The translations under genes were made by a program, and so were the position numbers. The notes under the pieces were generated by a model. It had not been told where the DNA came from. It ran no database searches and worked only from the letters and a program-made list of their open reading frames with translations. Of a stretch of 44,767 nucleotides of DNA, positions 1-8,028 are shown piece by piece; the first letter of the stretch is position 1, and each line of letters starts with the position of its first letter. The DNA is from Bacillota bacterium (GTDB lineage Bacteria; Bacillota; Clostridia; Acetivibrionales; DTU013). Where the stretch lies: assembly GCA_023418915.1 (NCBI GenBank), contig JAEZYU010000071.1:1-44767 (forward strand), written 5' to 3'.

Positions 1-236
1 GAAGAGTAATATACCATTAATTTACCTCGCAATTTTCGTTTATCTCAACATTCACGCATAGCGTTCTCACTTTTCACCTGGTTACCGGAGGCCCAGGTAG
101 CATTCGGTGGGCAGAATTTCATATAACTACAGCATTAGTGAATATGCTAATGCTATGTAGGTTAGGTGGATTTGCGTACTGGTTCGTGTAAGCCCGCTAT
201 GGATGTAAATTTCTATTATGAATGTTATGTATTACA
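1..236. other. Structured non-coding region downstream of recombinase
   Basis: No gene is visible here. Two inverted repeats stand out. One pairs ACCTGG (about 78-83) with CCAGGT (about 93-98). The other pairs CTACAGCATTAG (127-138) with CTAATGCTATGTAG (147-160) across an 8-nt loop, with one small bulge. The plus strand continues directly with GTTAGGT, which fits the GTTRRRY core of integron attC sites, but the opposite core is imperfect. The region could be the recombinase's terminator or a folded recombination substrate; the sequence alone does not decide. Confidence 0.4.
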
Positions 237-1319
237 TCACTTTTTCATGATGGAGTCCAGCGGGCTCACTATACTACTTAAGCTTTTCTCTGTCACATGA
301 GTGTAGATCTCGGTAGTTTTTGGGCTTTGATGGCCAAGTAGTTCCTGTATGTATCTGAGATCTATACCCGCTTCAAGCAGATGTGTTGCAAAGGAATGTC
401 TCAGGCTATGAACTGATACTTCCTTTTTTATACCTGCGCTCCTTTTCGCTGCGTCGAACACCTTCTGAACAGTCCTCTCATTCAGATGTTTGCCTGGCTG
501 TGCTCCTTGAAAAAGCCAGTAATCCGGTTTATATGCTTTTACATATTGCCTTAATGTATCTAAAGCAGTTTCGGATAGTATTGTGTATCTATCCTTTCTC
601 CCCTTGCCCTGAGCTACACGAACAAGCATCCTTTTGCTATCAATGTCGCTTAGCTTTAATTTCACAACTTCTCCAACTCTTAAGCCGGATGAATATGTAA
701 GATACATTATGGCTTTATGCTTAATATTTGTTATAGCCTGAAAAAGCCTGACTACCTCATTCTTATTCAGAATCTCCGGCAGCTTTTTCTCCTTCTTAGG
801 TCTTGATATATTTGTACATATATCATTCCTATGGTAGACCTCATTAAATAAAAACTTAACTGCACTGACTGCCTGGCTGGTGTACGAATGTGAACATTCA
901 CGGCTGTCCAGCAAATTCAGTAGATATCTCTCAATATCATTACTACTCAGACTTAATGGATGTCTTTTACTAAAGATAATAAATCTTCTTATGTGTCCTA
1001 CATATGCTTTGATTGTTTTGGAACTGTACCCTTTCATTCTCAGCTTATCGCACAGCATTAACAGTATCTGTTTAGTCCAGCGTCTGATATATATATCATC
1101 GCTGTTATATGGTATTAGCCCTGTATAATCAGTAATATCAGACAAATTAAACAGTTCCGTAATACGTTTTATTGATTCGGCATTATCCGGAACAATCCAG
1201 CGTTTATTTTCGCTGTCCCATTCTCTGCCAATGATTGTTTTGATTTTTGATATTATCTCTCTGTCATAATCAAAGGTCAGAACTAATCCTTCAGGCGAGT
1301 TTTTGCGAATTTCTATCAT
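237..1319 (-). CDS. Tyrosine recombinase with N-terminal HARP-like domain
   Basis: A 360-residue tyrosine-family site-specific recombinase, which would cut and rejoin DNA through a 3'-phosphotyrosine intermediate. The catalytic set is complete: Arg in SGLRVGEV, Lys in GKGRKDR, HSLRH, GHQSP and the nucleophile Tyr in IYTHV. A SAM-like core-binding domain spans roughly residues 75-160. Residues about 1-60 (ending GREWDSENKRWIVP) resemble a HARP/SMARCAL1-type module, which is unusual for XerC/D. The insert between the core motifs that marks IntI integron integrases is absent. The ATG at 1319 has GAGG seven bases upstream and is preferred over the GTG at 1334. It stands alone, with no excisionase or phage genes, and palindromic DNA lies directly downstream. 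It could be a resident Xer-like enzyme or the integrase of a minimal mobile unit. Confidence 0.85.
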   Translation of the reverse strand: MIEIRKNSPEGLVLTFDYDREIISKIKTIIGREWDSENKRWIVPDNAESIKRITELFNLSDITDYTGLIPYNSDDIYIRRWTKQILLMLCDKLRMKGYSSKTIKAYVGHIRRFIIFSKRHPLSLSSNDIERYLLNLLDSRECSHSYTSQAVSAVKFLFNEVYHRNDICTNISRPKKEKKLPEILNKNEVVRLFQAITNIKHKAIMYLTYSSGLRVGEVVKLKLSDIDSKRMLVRVAQGKGRKDRYTILSETALDTLRQYVKAYKPDYWLFQGAQPGKHLNERTVQKVFDAAKRSAGIKKEVSVHSLRHSFATHLLEAGIDLRYIQELLGHQSPKTTEIYTHVTEKSLSSIVSPLDSIMKK

Positions 1320-1356
1320 GTTCACGCCTCTCACGTATAAATACGCTTGTATGCAT

Positions 1357-1384
1357 ATTATACCATACTTTACTCATGATTCAA
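1357..1384 (-). promoter_or_regulatory. Probable promoter of the recombinase
   Basis: On the minus strand TTGAAT (1379-1384) and a perfect TATAAT (1357-1362) are separated by 16 bases and lie about 40 bases upstream of the chosen start. This fits a sigma-A type promoter. Confidence 0.5.
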
Positions 1385-1878
1385 ATAAATCGTTGTTTCG
1401 TTCAACCATCAGACCAGGCCTTCCAACCAGAGTATCCAATATAGAGCGTCCAAGCCTAGGCTAACAAAAAAGATCTTCCAGAATTCGGCTTTCAAATTTG
1501 TCAATTAAATCGAGCCACCCAAAACAGCGCCTCGTGAACCATATTTTGTGAACTAGGCTTGCTAAGCCAAAACTTCCTGACCGGGCAACGCTATACTACT
1601 TTTTTTATCCTCCGTAGAAGGTTACATGCTATTAGATATGTTCCACCACCAAACATACGTTCTTCATAAAATACTATATTCTATTTCCCCAGTATTTTCA
1701 ATATTTGATGTTCTGAAAAACAATGCGAAGAACCATAGATGAACTATACGTGGACTATACATACAATTCTGAAGATTATGAGTACAGCGCTGAAAAATAT
1801 CTCCTTGCGCTGAAAGTGCTTTTATTTCCTTGACTTGAAAGCCTATATGGCAGTAATATTCTCATTTTCCGTCATGTA
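1385..1878. other. Intergenic gap without a convincing gene
   Basis: About 500 bases between two minus-strand genes. The only open frame that looks protein-like is on the plus strand at 1723-1833. It has 36 codons, starts MRRTIDELYVDY and is rich in Tyr/Glu, with a stop just upstream and no ribosome binding site. It may be a gene remnant or chance. Confidence 0.3.
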
Positions 1879-2811
1879 CTATTTTTCAACATGATGCCTG
1901 CCTTTATATTTGGGAAATCCCAATGGCGTATTGCCCAAGCTCTGCCCTAGCTTGAGCTCTGATGTTATAGTGCCTGCAAGTATCAGCAGGCAGCCGATGG
2001 CTTTTATTATTGTCGGCATTTCCGTGATACCTTCGGCATTCGGTATTATCATGGCAAAAATTACAGCAAACACAGGCTCAGCAGTAAATATAAGTGCAGT
2101 GTGGGTGGGAGTCGTGTGCTTTTGTGCAATGGTCTGAACGCCATAAGCCAACGCAGACCCAAGGACTGATGTGATGAGTATGATTGCGATCACTGTGCCG
2201 TTGATAACGATAGGTTTTCCGAGGTCCGCAGCCAGCCACAGGCCTGAGCTTGCAATACCGGTAAACAGCAGCTGGATAATCGCCAGCAAAGGAGCATCCT
2301 CTGTTCTGGTGAACCTGTCAATAAAAATGATCTGAAATGTCCAGCATATAGCACATAGAAATGTGAGAAAATCTCCGAAATTGAAATCCGGCTTCAAACC
2401 GCCTGAAAGAAAAAAGAGCCCTGCAAAGGCTATAACTACGCCTATGAACGATGATCTGTCCGGCATTTTCTTCAGAAGCATGGCGGAGACTATCGGCACC
2501 ATAACTACGTTCAAGCCTGTGATAAAGCCTGAATTTGAAGCCGATGTAGTATAAAGCCCGACGGCCTGGAATGCCATGCCTCCAAACATAAAAGCGCCAA
2601 GAATACTTCCGTAAACCAGTGCTCTTTTATTAAGTTTCTTAAAACTCTTATGGTAGATAGCGGACAGAACGATTGCCGCCATCATGAATCTGATTGAAAG
2701 AAATGCGTACGCCGGGATATATTCAAAAACATTTTTCATTAATGGAAATGATGCACCCCAGACGACAGTAATTGAAAGCAGCACTAAATCTGCCCGTAGT
2801 TTTTTTGTCAT
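1879..2811 (-). CDS. DMT-superfamily (EamA) permease
   Basis: A 310-residue integral membrane protein of the drug/metabolite transporter family. It has the usual ten hydrophobic segments arranged as two EamA halves: the first opens with LLSITVVWGASFPLMK, the second around residue 150 with FLTFLCAICWTFQIIF. The end of the first half carries the typical ASNSGFITGLNVV stretch. Substrates of this family are diverse (amino acids, metabolites, drugs) and cannot be read from sequence. The ribosome binding site is weak (AGGG, 11 bases before the ATG). It is flanked by repeat-rich intergenic DNA, so it is probably transcribed alone. Confidence 0.85.
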   Translation of the reverse strand: MTKKLRADLVLLSITVVWGASFPLMKNVFEYIPAYAFLSIRFMMAAIVLSAIYHKSFKKLNKRALVYGSILGAFMFGGMAFQAVGLYTTSASNSGFITGLNVVMVPIVSAMLLKKMPDRSSFIGVVIAFAGLFFLSGGLKPDFNFGDFLTFLCAICWTFQIIFIDRFTRTEDAPLLAIIQLLFTGIASSGLWLAADLGKPIVINGTVIAIILITSVLGSALAYGVQTIAQKHTTPTHTALIFTAEPVFAVIFAMIIPNAEGITEMPTIIKAIGCLLILAGTITSELKLGQSLGNTPLGFPKYKGRHHVEK

Positions 2812-2856
2812 TTGTCATAGAACCCTAAACAAGTCAGTCCTTGTCCTTTCACTCTT

Positions 2857-3025
2857 TATCCTGAATCGATTCCTTTGTTCTGCAATCGATTCTCTGTCGG
2901 CATTTTGCTTTTAGATAATTGTTCGGCATCAATTCTCTGATCAATAAACATCTCTGTCAGCTAAATTATGACTTAGAGACTATTATCCGGAATCAATTCC
3001 TTGGTTTCGCAATCGATTCTCTGCC
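2857..3025. repeat. Imperfect direct repeat, two 42-bp copies
   Basis: Copies at 2857-2898 and 2984-3025 share TATCCKGAATCRATTCCTT followed by GCAATCGATTCTCTG and are separated by 85 bases that contain weaker CAATTCTCTG echoes. They lie between the DMT permease and the end of glgD. Confidence 0.7.
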
Positions 3026-3075
3026 AGTTCATTTTTGACTTATGGCTTTACTATCCGGCCGTTGACCTGCCCAAG

Positions 3076-4197
3076 CTACACCACGGAATTCTTGCTCACG
3101 ACAACAGGATAGTCAGATTCGCCCTTAAGATATTTTCCTTTAGTCAACACGACATTCTTGTCAAGGATCGCATAATTCAGCGAAGCATTCTGTTCGATCA
3201 CAGCTCCCTGCATAATTATGCTGTTTCTTATCACAGCGCCTCTGGCGACCGTTACTCCTCTAAACAGTACGCTGTTTTCAACCACACCTTCAATGAAGCA
3301 GCCATCGGCAACGATGGAATTCGTGACCTCAGCTTCCTCATTATATTTAGCCGGCGCCTCGTCCTTTACCTTGGTATATATCTTGCCATTGTTCATAAAT
3401 AGCTCATCTCTTATTTCCGGGCTCAGCACTTCCATCGAGCTCCTGTAATAATTCCGGACAGAGCTGATATTACGCCAATAGCCCTTGAATTCATGGCCAT
3501 ATATACCAAGTCTGTTCAGCTTCTTGATCATAATATCCTTTACAAAGTCATAGTCGCCATGGGCTATGCACTCTTCAAGAAGTGAAATGAGCAGTGATCT
3601 TCTTATCATATATAGCCCGATCGATGCCAGGTCTGACTGCGGATGCAGCGGTTTTTCCTGCAGGTCCGTGATCCTGCTTGTTTCATCCAGCTTGATTATT
3701 CCGAGGCTTGAAAGATCCTCCCGGCTGTAATCATGCATCTTCCTGTACGCCAGCGTGATGTCGGCATTGACCGCCAAATGGTATTCCAGCATTTCATCCA
3801 ATTGCATCTTAAAAATACTGTTTCCCTGGGAAATGACCACATACTCCTCGTTACTTCGCTTCAGGAAAGACAGGTTGTTGTACATGGCATCCGCGCTTCC
3901 CCTATACCAGCCGCTTTCATCCTCAGACAGTGATGGCGGGAAAATGAAAAGACCGTCATATCTTCTGTCAAGGTCCCACTCCTTGCCTGCGCCAAGGTGA
4001 TCCATCAATGAACGGAAACTGTATTGGGTAAGCACACCAACATTCTTTATACCCGAATTGACCATATTGGACAGTATGAAATCTATAGCTCTGTATTTCC
4101 CTCCAAAAGGTACGGCAGATACAGACCTTATATAAGACAGATCCTTGAGCGCAGGTTTTCTCCAGCCTGATAGAATCAATCCCATCGTATTAGTCAT
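3076..4197 (-). CDS. glgD: Glucose-1-phosphate adenylyltransferase subunit GlgD
   Basis: The 373-residue partner subunit of ADP-glucose pyrophosphorylase, the committing step of glycogen synthesis. The nucleotidyltransferase fold is evident (SAVPFGGKYRAIDF, then a C-terminal left-handed beta-helix with repeated hexapeptides around residues 275-370). The N-terminal loop that reads LLLAGGQGSRL in GlgC is degenerate here (LILSGWRKPALKDL), as is usual for GlgD, so this subunit is probably non-catalytic or modulatory. The ATG at 4197 overlaps the glgC stop as ATGA, which implies translational coupling; an ATG two codons upstream (4203) is the alternative. No glgA, glgB or glgP lies in the window. 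Confidence 0.93.
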   Translation of the reverse strand: MTNTMGLILSGWRKPALKDLSYIRSVSAVPFGGKYRAIDFILSNMVNSGIKNVGVLTQYSFRSLMDHLGAGKEWDLDRRYDGLFIFPPSLSEDESGWYRGSADAMYNNLSFLKRSNEEYVVISQGNSIFKMQLDEMLEYHLAVNADITLAYRKMHDYSREDLSSLGIIKLDETSRITDLQEKPLHPQSDLASIGLYMIRRSLLISLLEECIAHGDYDFVKDIMIKKLNRLGIYGHEFKGYWRNISSVRNYYRSSMEVLSPEIRDELFMNNGKIYTKVKDEAPAKYNEEAEVTNSIVADGCFIEGVVENSVLFRGVTVARGAVIRNSIIMQGAVIEQNASLNYAILDKNVVLTKGKYLKGESDYPVVVSKNSVV

Positions 4198-5477
4198 TCG
4201 CATTCACCACCTTTGTATATACTGGAACCGGATGTTACGGTATTTGAGCAGAAATCCTCCCGTTGCACATGCATATCAATCATTACATTTTTTCCTATGA
4301 CAGTGTTGTCCGGGACCTCGGCTCTCTCGCCTATTACTGTGATACCCGAGCTGTATATACTGGGTTTGTCCACATTTGCAACATTTTCACCGCTGCCGAT
4401 CACGACTTCGCTTCCAACCGACGCATTTTCACCGATGATGCAATGATCAAGCGTGCATCCCTCCCCAATATGAGAGTTCGACATTATGATGGAATTCTCC
4501 ACCAGTGCATCCCTTCCGACTACCACACCCGGGAAAAGAACAGAATTTCTGACCTTGCCATATATCATACACCCTTCTGCAATGACAGAGGTTTTTATGC
4601 TGCCTGTCGGTGCCACATAATGAGGCGGTTTTACAGGGTTCGGTGTGTATGTTTTCCAGTCAGGGTCATACAGGTTGAATTCGGGAATGCGCTTGACCAG
4701 ATCCATGTTCGATTCCCAAAAGGCCTGTATCGTTCCGACGTCCTTCCAATAACCGCTAAACTTATATGCAAACAGTCGCCTACCTTCTGAAAGCATAGCC
4801 GGTATAACATCCTTGCCAAAATCATGGTCCGATGCAGCTGATTGCTCGTCGCGGATCAGATAATCTCTGAGAACATCCCATGTAAATATATAAACGCCCA
4901 TGGAAGCCAATGTGCTTTTTGGATTTTGCGGCTTTTCCTCAAATTCGTAAATACTGCCGTCGGCGTTTGTATTCATGATTCCGTATCTTGATGCTTCCTC
5001 GTATGGAACATCGATCACCGAAATCGTGGCTTCTGCATAGTTTTTTACATGAGCGGCCAATATCTCAGAATAATTCATTTTGTATATATGGTCTCCTGAG
5101 AGAATGATGACGTATTTGGGTGCCATCTTATCTACATAGTCAATGTTCTGACTGATCGCATTTGCAGTGCCCTTATACCATTCGCCGCTGTCCTCCTTCA
5201 TGAACGGAGAGAGTATGGTAACGCCCCCATTCATCCTGTCCATATCCCACGGCTTGCCTATGCCGATATGGTTGTTCAGCTTCAGCGGCTGATACTGTGT
5301 AAGGATGCCTACAGTGTCGATGCCCGAATTTATGCAGTTGCTGAGCGAAAAATCTATTATCCTGTATTTGCCGCCGAACAGCACTGCCGGCTTGGCAGCC
5401 TTTTTGGTAAGGACCCCGAGTCTGCTTCCCTGTCCTCCGGCAAGCAGCAGGGCAATGATTTCTTTTTTCACCATCAT
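4194..5477 (-). CDS. glgC: Glucose-1-phosphate adenylyltransferase GlgC
   Basis: The 427-residue catalytic subunit of ADP-glucose pyrophosphorylase (glucose-1-phosphate + ATP to ADP-glucose + PPi). The N-terminal loop LLLAGGQGSRLGVLT, the substrate-binding EEKPQNPKST and SGYWKDVGTI are intact. From about residue 290 a left-handed beta-helix forms the oligomerisation and allosteric domain. The start follows a run of G (AGGGGGG) seven bases upstream. It is the first gene of a two-gene unit with glgD, overlapping by four bases. Its length is normal for the family. Confidence 0.95.
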   Translation of the reverse strand: MMVKKEIIALLLAGGQGSRLGVLTKKAAKPAVLFGGKYRIIDFSLSNCINSGIDTVGILTQYQPLKLNNHIGIGKPWDMDRMNGGVTILSPFMKEDSGEWYKGTANAISQNIDYVDKMAPKYVIILSGDHIYKMNYSEILAAHVKNYAEATISVIDVPYEEASRYGIMNTNADGSIYEFEEKPQNPKSTLASMGVYIFTWDVLRDYLIRDEQSAASDHDFGKDVIPAMLSEGRRLFAYKFSGYWKDVGTIQAFWESNMDLVKRIPEFNLYDPDWKTYTPNPVKPPHYVAPTGSIKTSVIAEGCMIYGKVRNSVLFPGVVVGRDALVENSIIMSNSHIGEGCTLDHCIIGENASVGSEVVIGSGENVANVDKPSIYSSGITVIGERAEVPDNTVIGKNVMIDMHVQREDFCSNTVTSGSSIYKGGECE

Positions 5478-5538
5478 TCATCCCCCCTGTTATAATCTAT
5501 CAATTTCTATGAGAGTTTTTCATTGATTATGTGTTTAT

Positions 5539-6558
5539 TCAAAAATGCACCGGACAAACCCTGATACATATCCCGCATACCGAGCCTCGCCCTATGTGCT
5601 TGAATTTGCTGTTCATATAGTCGCTGCAGGCTTTAGCATCGACCATTTCATCCCGTGTAATACCCTCATGCCATTGCACACCGGTCAGTGCCATGGCTGG
5701 GCATGCCTTCACACAGCGATCACAGCCGATACAAAGGGATAAACCTTCCGAAATAGCCGACGATGTAGTCACACCAAGCTGATCTTCTCTGTTTTCAGTA
5801 CCAGCAGCGACGTTATTATTATTATGTCCGAAAACGAAATCCTCATTTTGTTCAGAAACAGTATTTACAGTATTTGCTGAAATGGAATTCCTACCTTGCT
5901 CGGTATCAGTGTTTATGATATTTCCACATACAAAATTCTTATCCAGTTTGGTATTAGAATTTGTGACGTTTCCATAAGAAAAATCCTTGTCTTGCTCAGT
6001 CTCAGGATTTGTAGTATTTCCACAAACAAAACTCTCAACTGGTTTAATAGCAGTATTTGAGGTATGCCCATGACTTAGGTTCCCGGTCTTTGCAAAAAGT
6101 ATCGCCGCAACCGGCATATCGGTCAAAACTGTTGCGAGTCGAACCCTCGGACCGTATTTTTTGTGTATAAAAAGTCCGTTTTTACCAATGCACCCCAATC
6201 CCGACATTACAGCAGCCGTTTTGTGAGGAAAAATCGCACTGTACGGAGCATCAACGTCATTCACAGTCTGGGAGGCTGGTACTGCAGCAGCATTAAAGCC
6301 GATGGACTGAATAAAAAGAACACCTCGCAGTGCTATCTGATCCAGCAATGAATTTACTGTCCTGTAATGATGGAAATATGTGAAAGTAGGCTTGTCTGTA
6401 ATCTCATCGATAATAGCCTCAGACAGACGTATGCCTATGGTCACGGCGTAGTGCAGGTTATTAAAGCTGTACCCGGTTTTTCCTGTCACATCGGAATACC
6501 CGACAAACGATGCACCGGACCCCAAAAGCAGCTGCTCAAGTTTCTTAAGCTGTTGCAT
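5539..6558 (-). CDS. QueG-like corrinoid/iron-sulphur protein with repeat insert
   Basis: A 339-residue protein related to epoxyqueuosine reductase QueG and other RdhA-like proteins. The N-terminal part (residues about 1-165) includes the family segment AAVMSGLGCIGKNGLFIHKKYG. The C-terminus carries an 8Fe-ferredoxin-type domain with CIGCDRCVKACP and CGICIRVCP. Between the two domains, at residues about 165-245, sits a low-complexity insert of five 16-residue repeats (for example NFVCGNIINTDTEQGR), rich in Asn, Thr and Glu and encoded by a 48-bp tandem array. Ordinary family members lack this insert. Start: ATG with AAAGGAG eight bases upstream. Whether it reduces epoxyqueuosine or another substrate cannot be told; small clostridial paralogues of this kind exist. 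Confidence 0.75.
   Translation of the reverse strand: MQQLKKLEQLLLGSGASFVGYSDVTGKTGYSFNNLHYAVTIGIRLSEAIIDEITDKPTFTYFHHYRTVNSLLDQIALRGVLFIQSIGFNAAAVPASQTVNDVDAPYSAIFPHKTAAVMSGLGCIGKNGLFIHKKYGPRVRLATVLTDMPVAAILFAKTGNLSHGHTSNTAIKPVESFVCGNTTNPETEQDKDFSYGNVTNSNTKLDKNFVCGNIINTDTEQGRNSISANTVNTVSEQNEDFVFGHNNNNVAAGTENREDQLGVTTSSAISEGLSLCIGCDRCVKACPAMALTGVQWHEGITRDEMVDAKACSDYMNSKFKHIGRGSVCGICIRVCPVHF
5825..6064. repeat. In-frame 48-bp tandem array, five units
   Basis: Units at 5825-5872, 5873-5920, 5921-5968, 5969-6016 and 6017-6064 align without gaps. Most open with TTTCCA or TTTGC on the plus strand. The period is exactly 16 codons, so changes in copy number keep the host gene in frame. The units differ at many positions, so the array is old or selected. 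Confidence 0.9.
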
Positions 6559-6719
6559 CCATCCTTCTCCTTTGTGAAATGCCGTCTATAGTAATAATAC
6601 CACAGCAGTTTCATTTTAACCATATACAAGACTATGATTTGCCCGCAGCTCAGCAAGATAATGCCTTGTCTCATCTAATTCAGGCTCTGCTGGGTGATTT
6701 CTGACTTCAGTTAACACTT

Positions 6720-6831
6720 TTCCTCATTGAGTGGTGCAAGTCACCGATACAATCTCTTCCTCATTGGATTGCGGCAGTCACCGATACAATCTCTTCCTCA
6801 TTGGATTGCGGCAGGTCACCGATACAAATAA
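6720..6831. repeat. 37-bp tandem array, three units
   Basis: Units at 6720-6756, 6757-6793 and 6794-6831 share TTCCTCATTGGATTGCGGC and CACCGATACAA. The second and third differ by only a few bases. They are intergenic, between the divergent QueG-like and DUF4364 genes. Confidence 0.9.
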
Positions 6832-6906
6832 TAGTTATGCCTTGCCTTAGCTTACCTGAAACCAATACTGAGAGTGGGAAATCCGATAGTTAATGTCTCA
6901 ACAATA

Positions 6907-6915
6907 TGCTATAAT
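6907..6915 (+). promoter_or_regulatory. Extended -10 promoter of the DUF4364 gene
   Basis: TGCTATAAT (TG at 6907-6908, TATAAT at 6910-6915) is an extended -10 element about 80 bases before the DUF4364 start. No good -35 is seen, which is acceptable for extended -10 promoters. Confidence 0.5.
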
Positions 6916-6995
6916 TGATACGAATGTTTCCGAATAGTATTGTTTGAAATCAACATAGCCGGAATTAATAAATATGACATACTCAGGAGGCGCAG

Positions 6996-7586
6996 ATGAA
7001 CCCGCTTGGAAGCAGTAATGAGATAGTACAAAATAAGCTTATCATAATGTATATAATGCACAAGCTGGATATGCCTGTCAGTAACGGCAGCATTATAAGG
7101 CTAGTGCTCGAAACACGCCTCATGAACTATTTCATGCTTCAGCAATGTCTCAATGAGCTATGCGAAAGCAAGCTTACATCGATAAAAAAAGGCGATGAAA
7201 AAATTGAAAGGACGGCAGAGCAGCCATCGACAGTTACTGCTTTAAAGGAGTCTCCTGGGAACTATATCCTGACTGATGCAGGCGGGAAAACTCTTCAGTA
7301 TTTCATCAACAAGATATCACCGGGTGTAAGGAAACAGCTGGACAGCATCGTCCCGGCAGCCCGAAGAGAGATTGAAGAGGATTTGCTCATAACAGCGGAC
7401 TATATCCCCGAGAGCGAAAATAAGTATACAGTGATATGTAAAATGAGAGAGAAGGGCTTCCCTCTCATTGAACTCCAAGCTGCTGTCGGCACGAAAAAAG
7501 ATGCGTTAGAGGTTTGTGGCAACTGGAAAAAACATTCCGCTGCTATATATGCCGAAATCATCGGATCACTGACAAAGCAGAGGTGA
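6996..7586 (+). CDS. DUF4364 family protein (winged-helix)
   Basis: A 196-residue protein of the DUF4364 family, known from Clostridia and predicted to hold an N-terminal winged-helix DNA-binding domain (residues about 10-95, opening with NKLIIMYIMHKLDMPVSNGS). Its function is not established; a transcription regulator is the usual guess. The start is supported by AGGAGG five bases upstream. It points towards the ribosomal cluster, and its last 29 bases overlap the 3' end of the convergent yhbY gene. Confidence 0.8.
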   Translation: MNPLGSSNEIVQNKLIIMYIMHKLDMPVSNGSIIRLVLETRLMNYFMLQQCLNELCESKLTSIKKGDEKIERTAEQPSTVTALKESPGNYILTDAGGKTLQYFINKISPGVRKQLDSIVPAARREIEEDLLITADYIPESENKYTVICKMREKGFPLIELQAAVGTKKDALEVCGNWKKHSAAIYAEIIGSLTKQR

Positions 7587-7863
7587 TCTCCTTGTGTTTC
7601 TTTGATTCCCTGTAAAGTATAAACCTGTTGCCGATGACCTGAACCACATCGGCTCCGGTCCTTTCAGCGATTTCATCCGCCGTCCCGCGGGCATCTGTAT
7701 CCGCATTTCTGAGAACAGTCGCTTTTATCAGCTCGCGTGCTTCGAGTGCATCACCGAACTGCTTTACCAGATTATCGCCAATGCCGCCCTTGCCTATCTG
7801 AAATATTGGCTCCATCGTGTTTGCCAGACTTTTTAAATAGCTTCTTTGCTTGCTTGTCAGCAT
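7558..7863 (-). CDS. yhbY: YhbY-type CRM-domain RNA-binding protein
   Basis: A 101-residue single CRM domain (MLTSKQRSYLKSLANTMEP, then the GKGGIGDNLV loop), the YhbY family that associates with the pre-50S ribosomal subunit. The ATG at 7863 has GGAAGG seven bases upstream and begins at the family's usual position, so the upstream extension to 7887 is rejected. It is the last gene of the rplU-prp-rpmA-obgE-yhbY order common in Clostridia. The nadD-yqeK genes that usually follow are absent, replaced by the convergent DUF4364 gene. Confidence 0.9.
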   Translation of the reverse strand: MLTSKQRSYLKSLANTMEPIFQIGKGGIGDNLVKQFGDALEARELIKATVLRNADTDARGTADEIAERTGADVVQVIGNRFILYRESKKHKEITSALSVIR

Positions 7864-8028
7864 ACCTTTACCTTCCTTATCATTCAATGTGCTCCGCAGT
7901 ATAGTCTGCCATAAGGCATCATCTGCCGGCTACTCAGTCAGTATAGTCATTTACTGTGGGTTGCTTAGTCAGCACAGTTTATTCGCAGCTAACTGCTCAG
8001 ACAGCAAAACCATACGCTGCTGTCTGCA

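Noticed and set aside
1..236. A true integron attC site
   Set aside because: One core fits GTTRRRY, but the opposite core and the usual attC arm layout are not met, and the neighbouring recombinase lacks the IntI insert. Kept only as a structured region.
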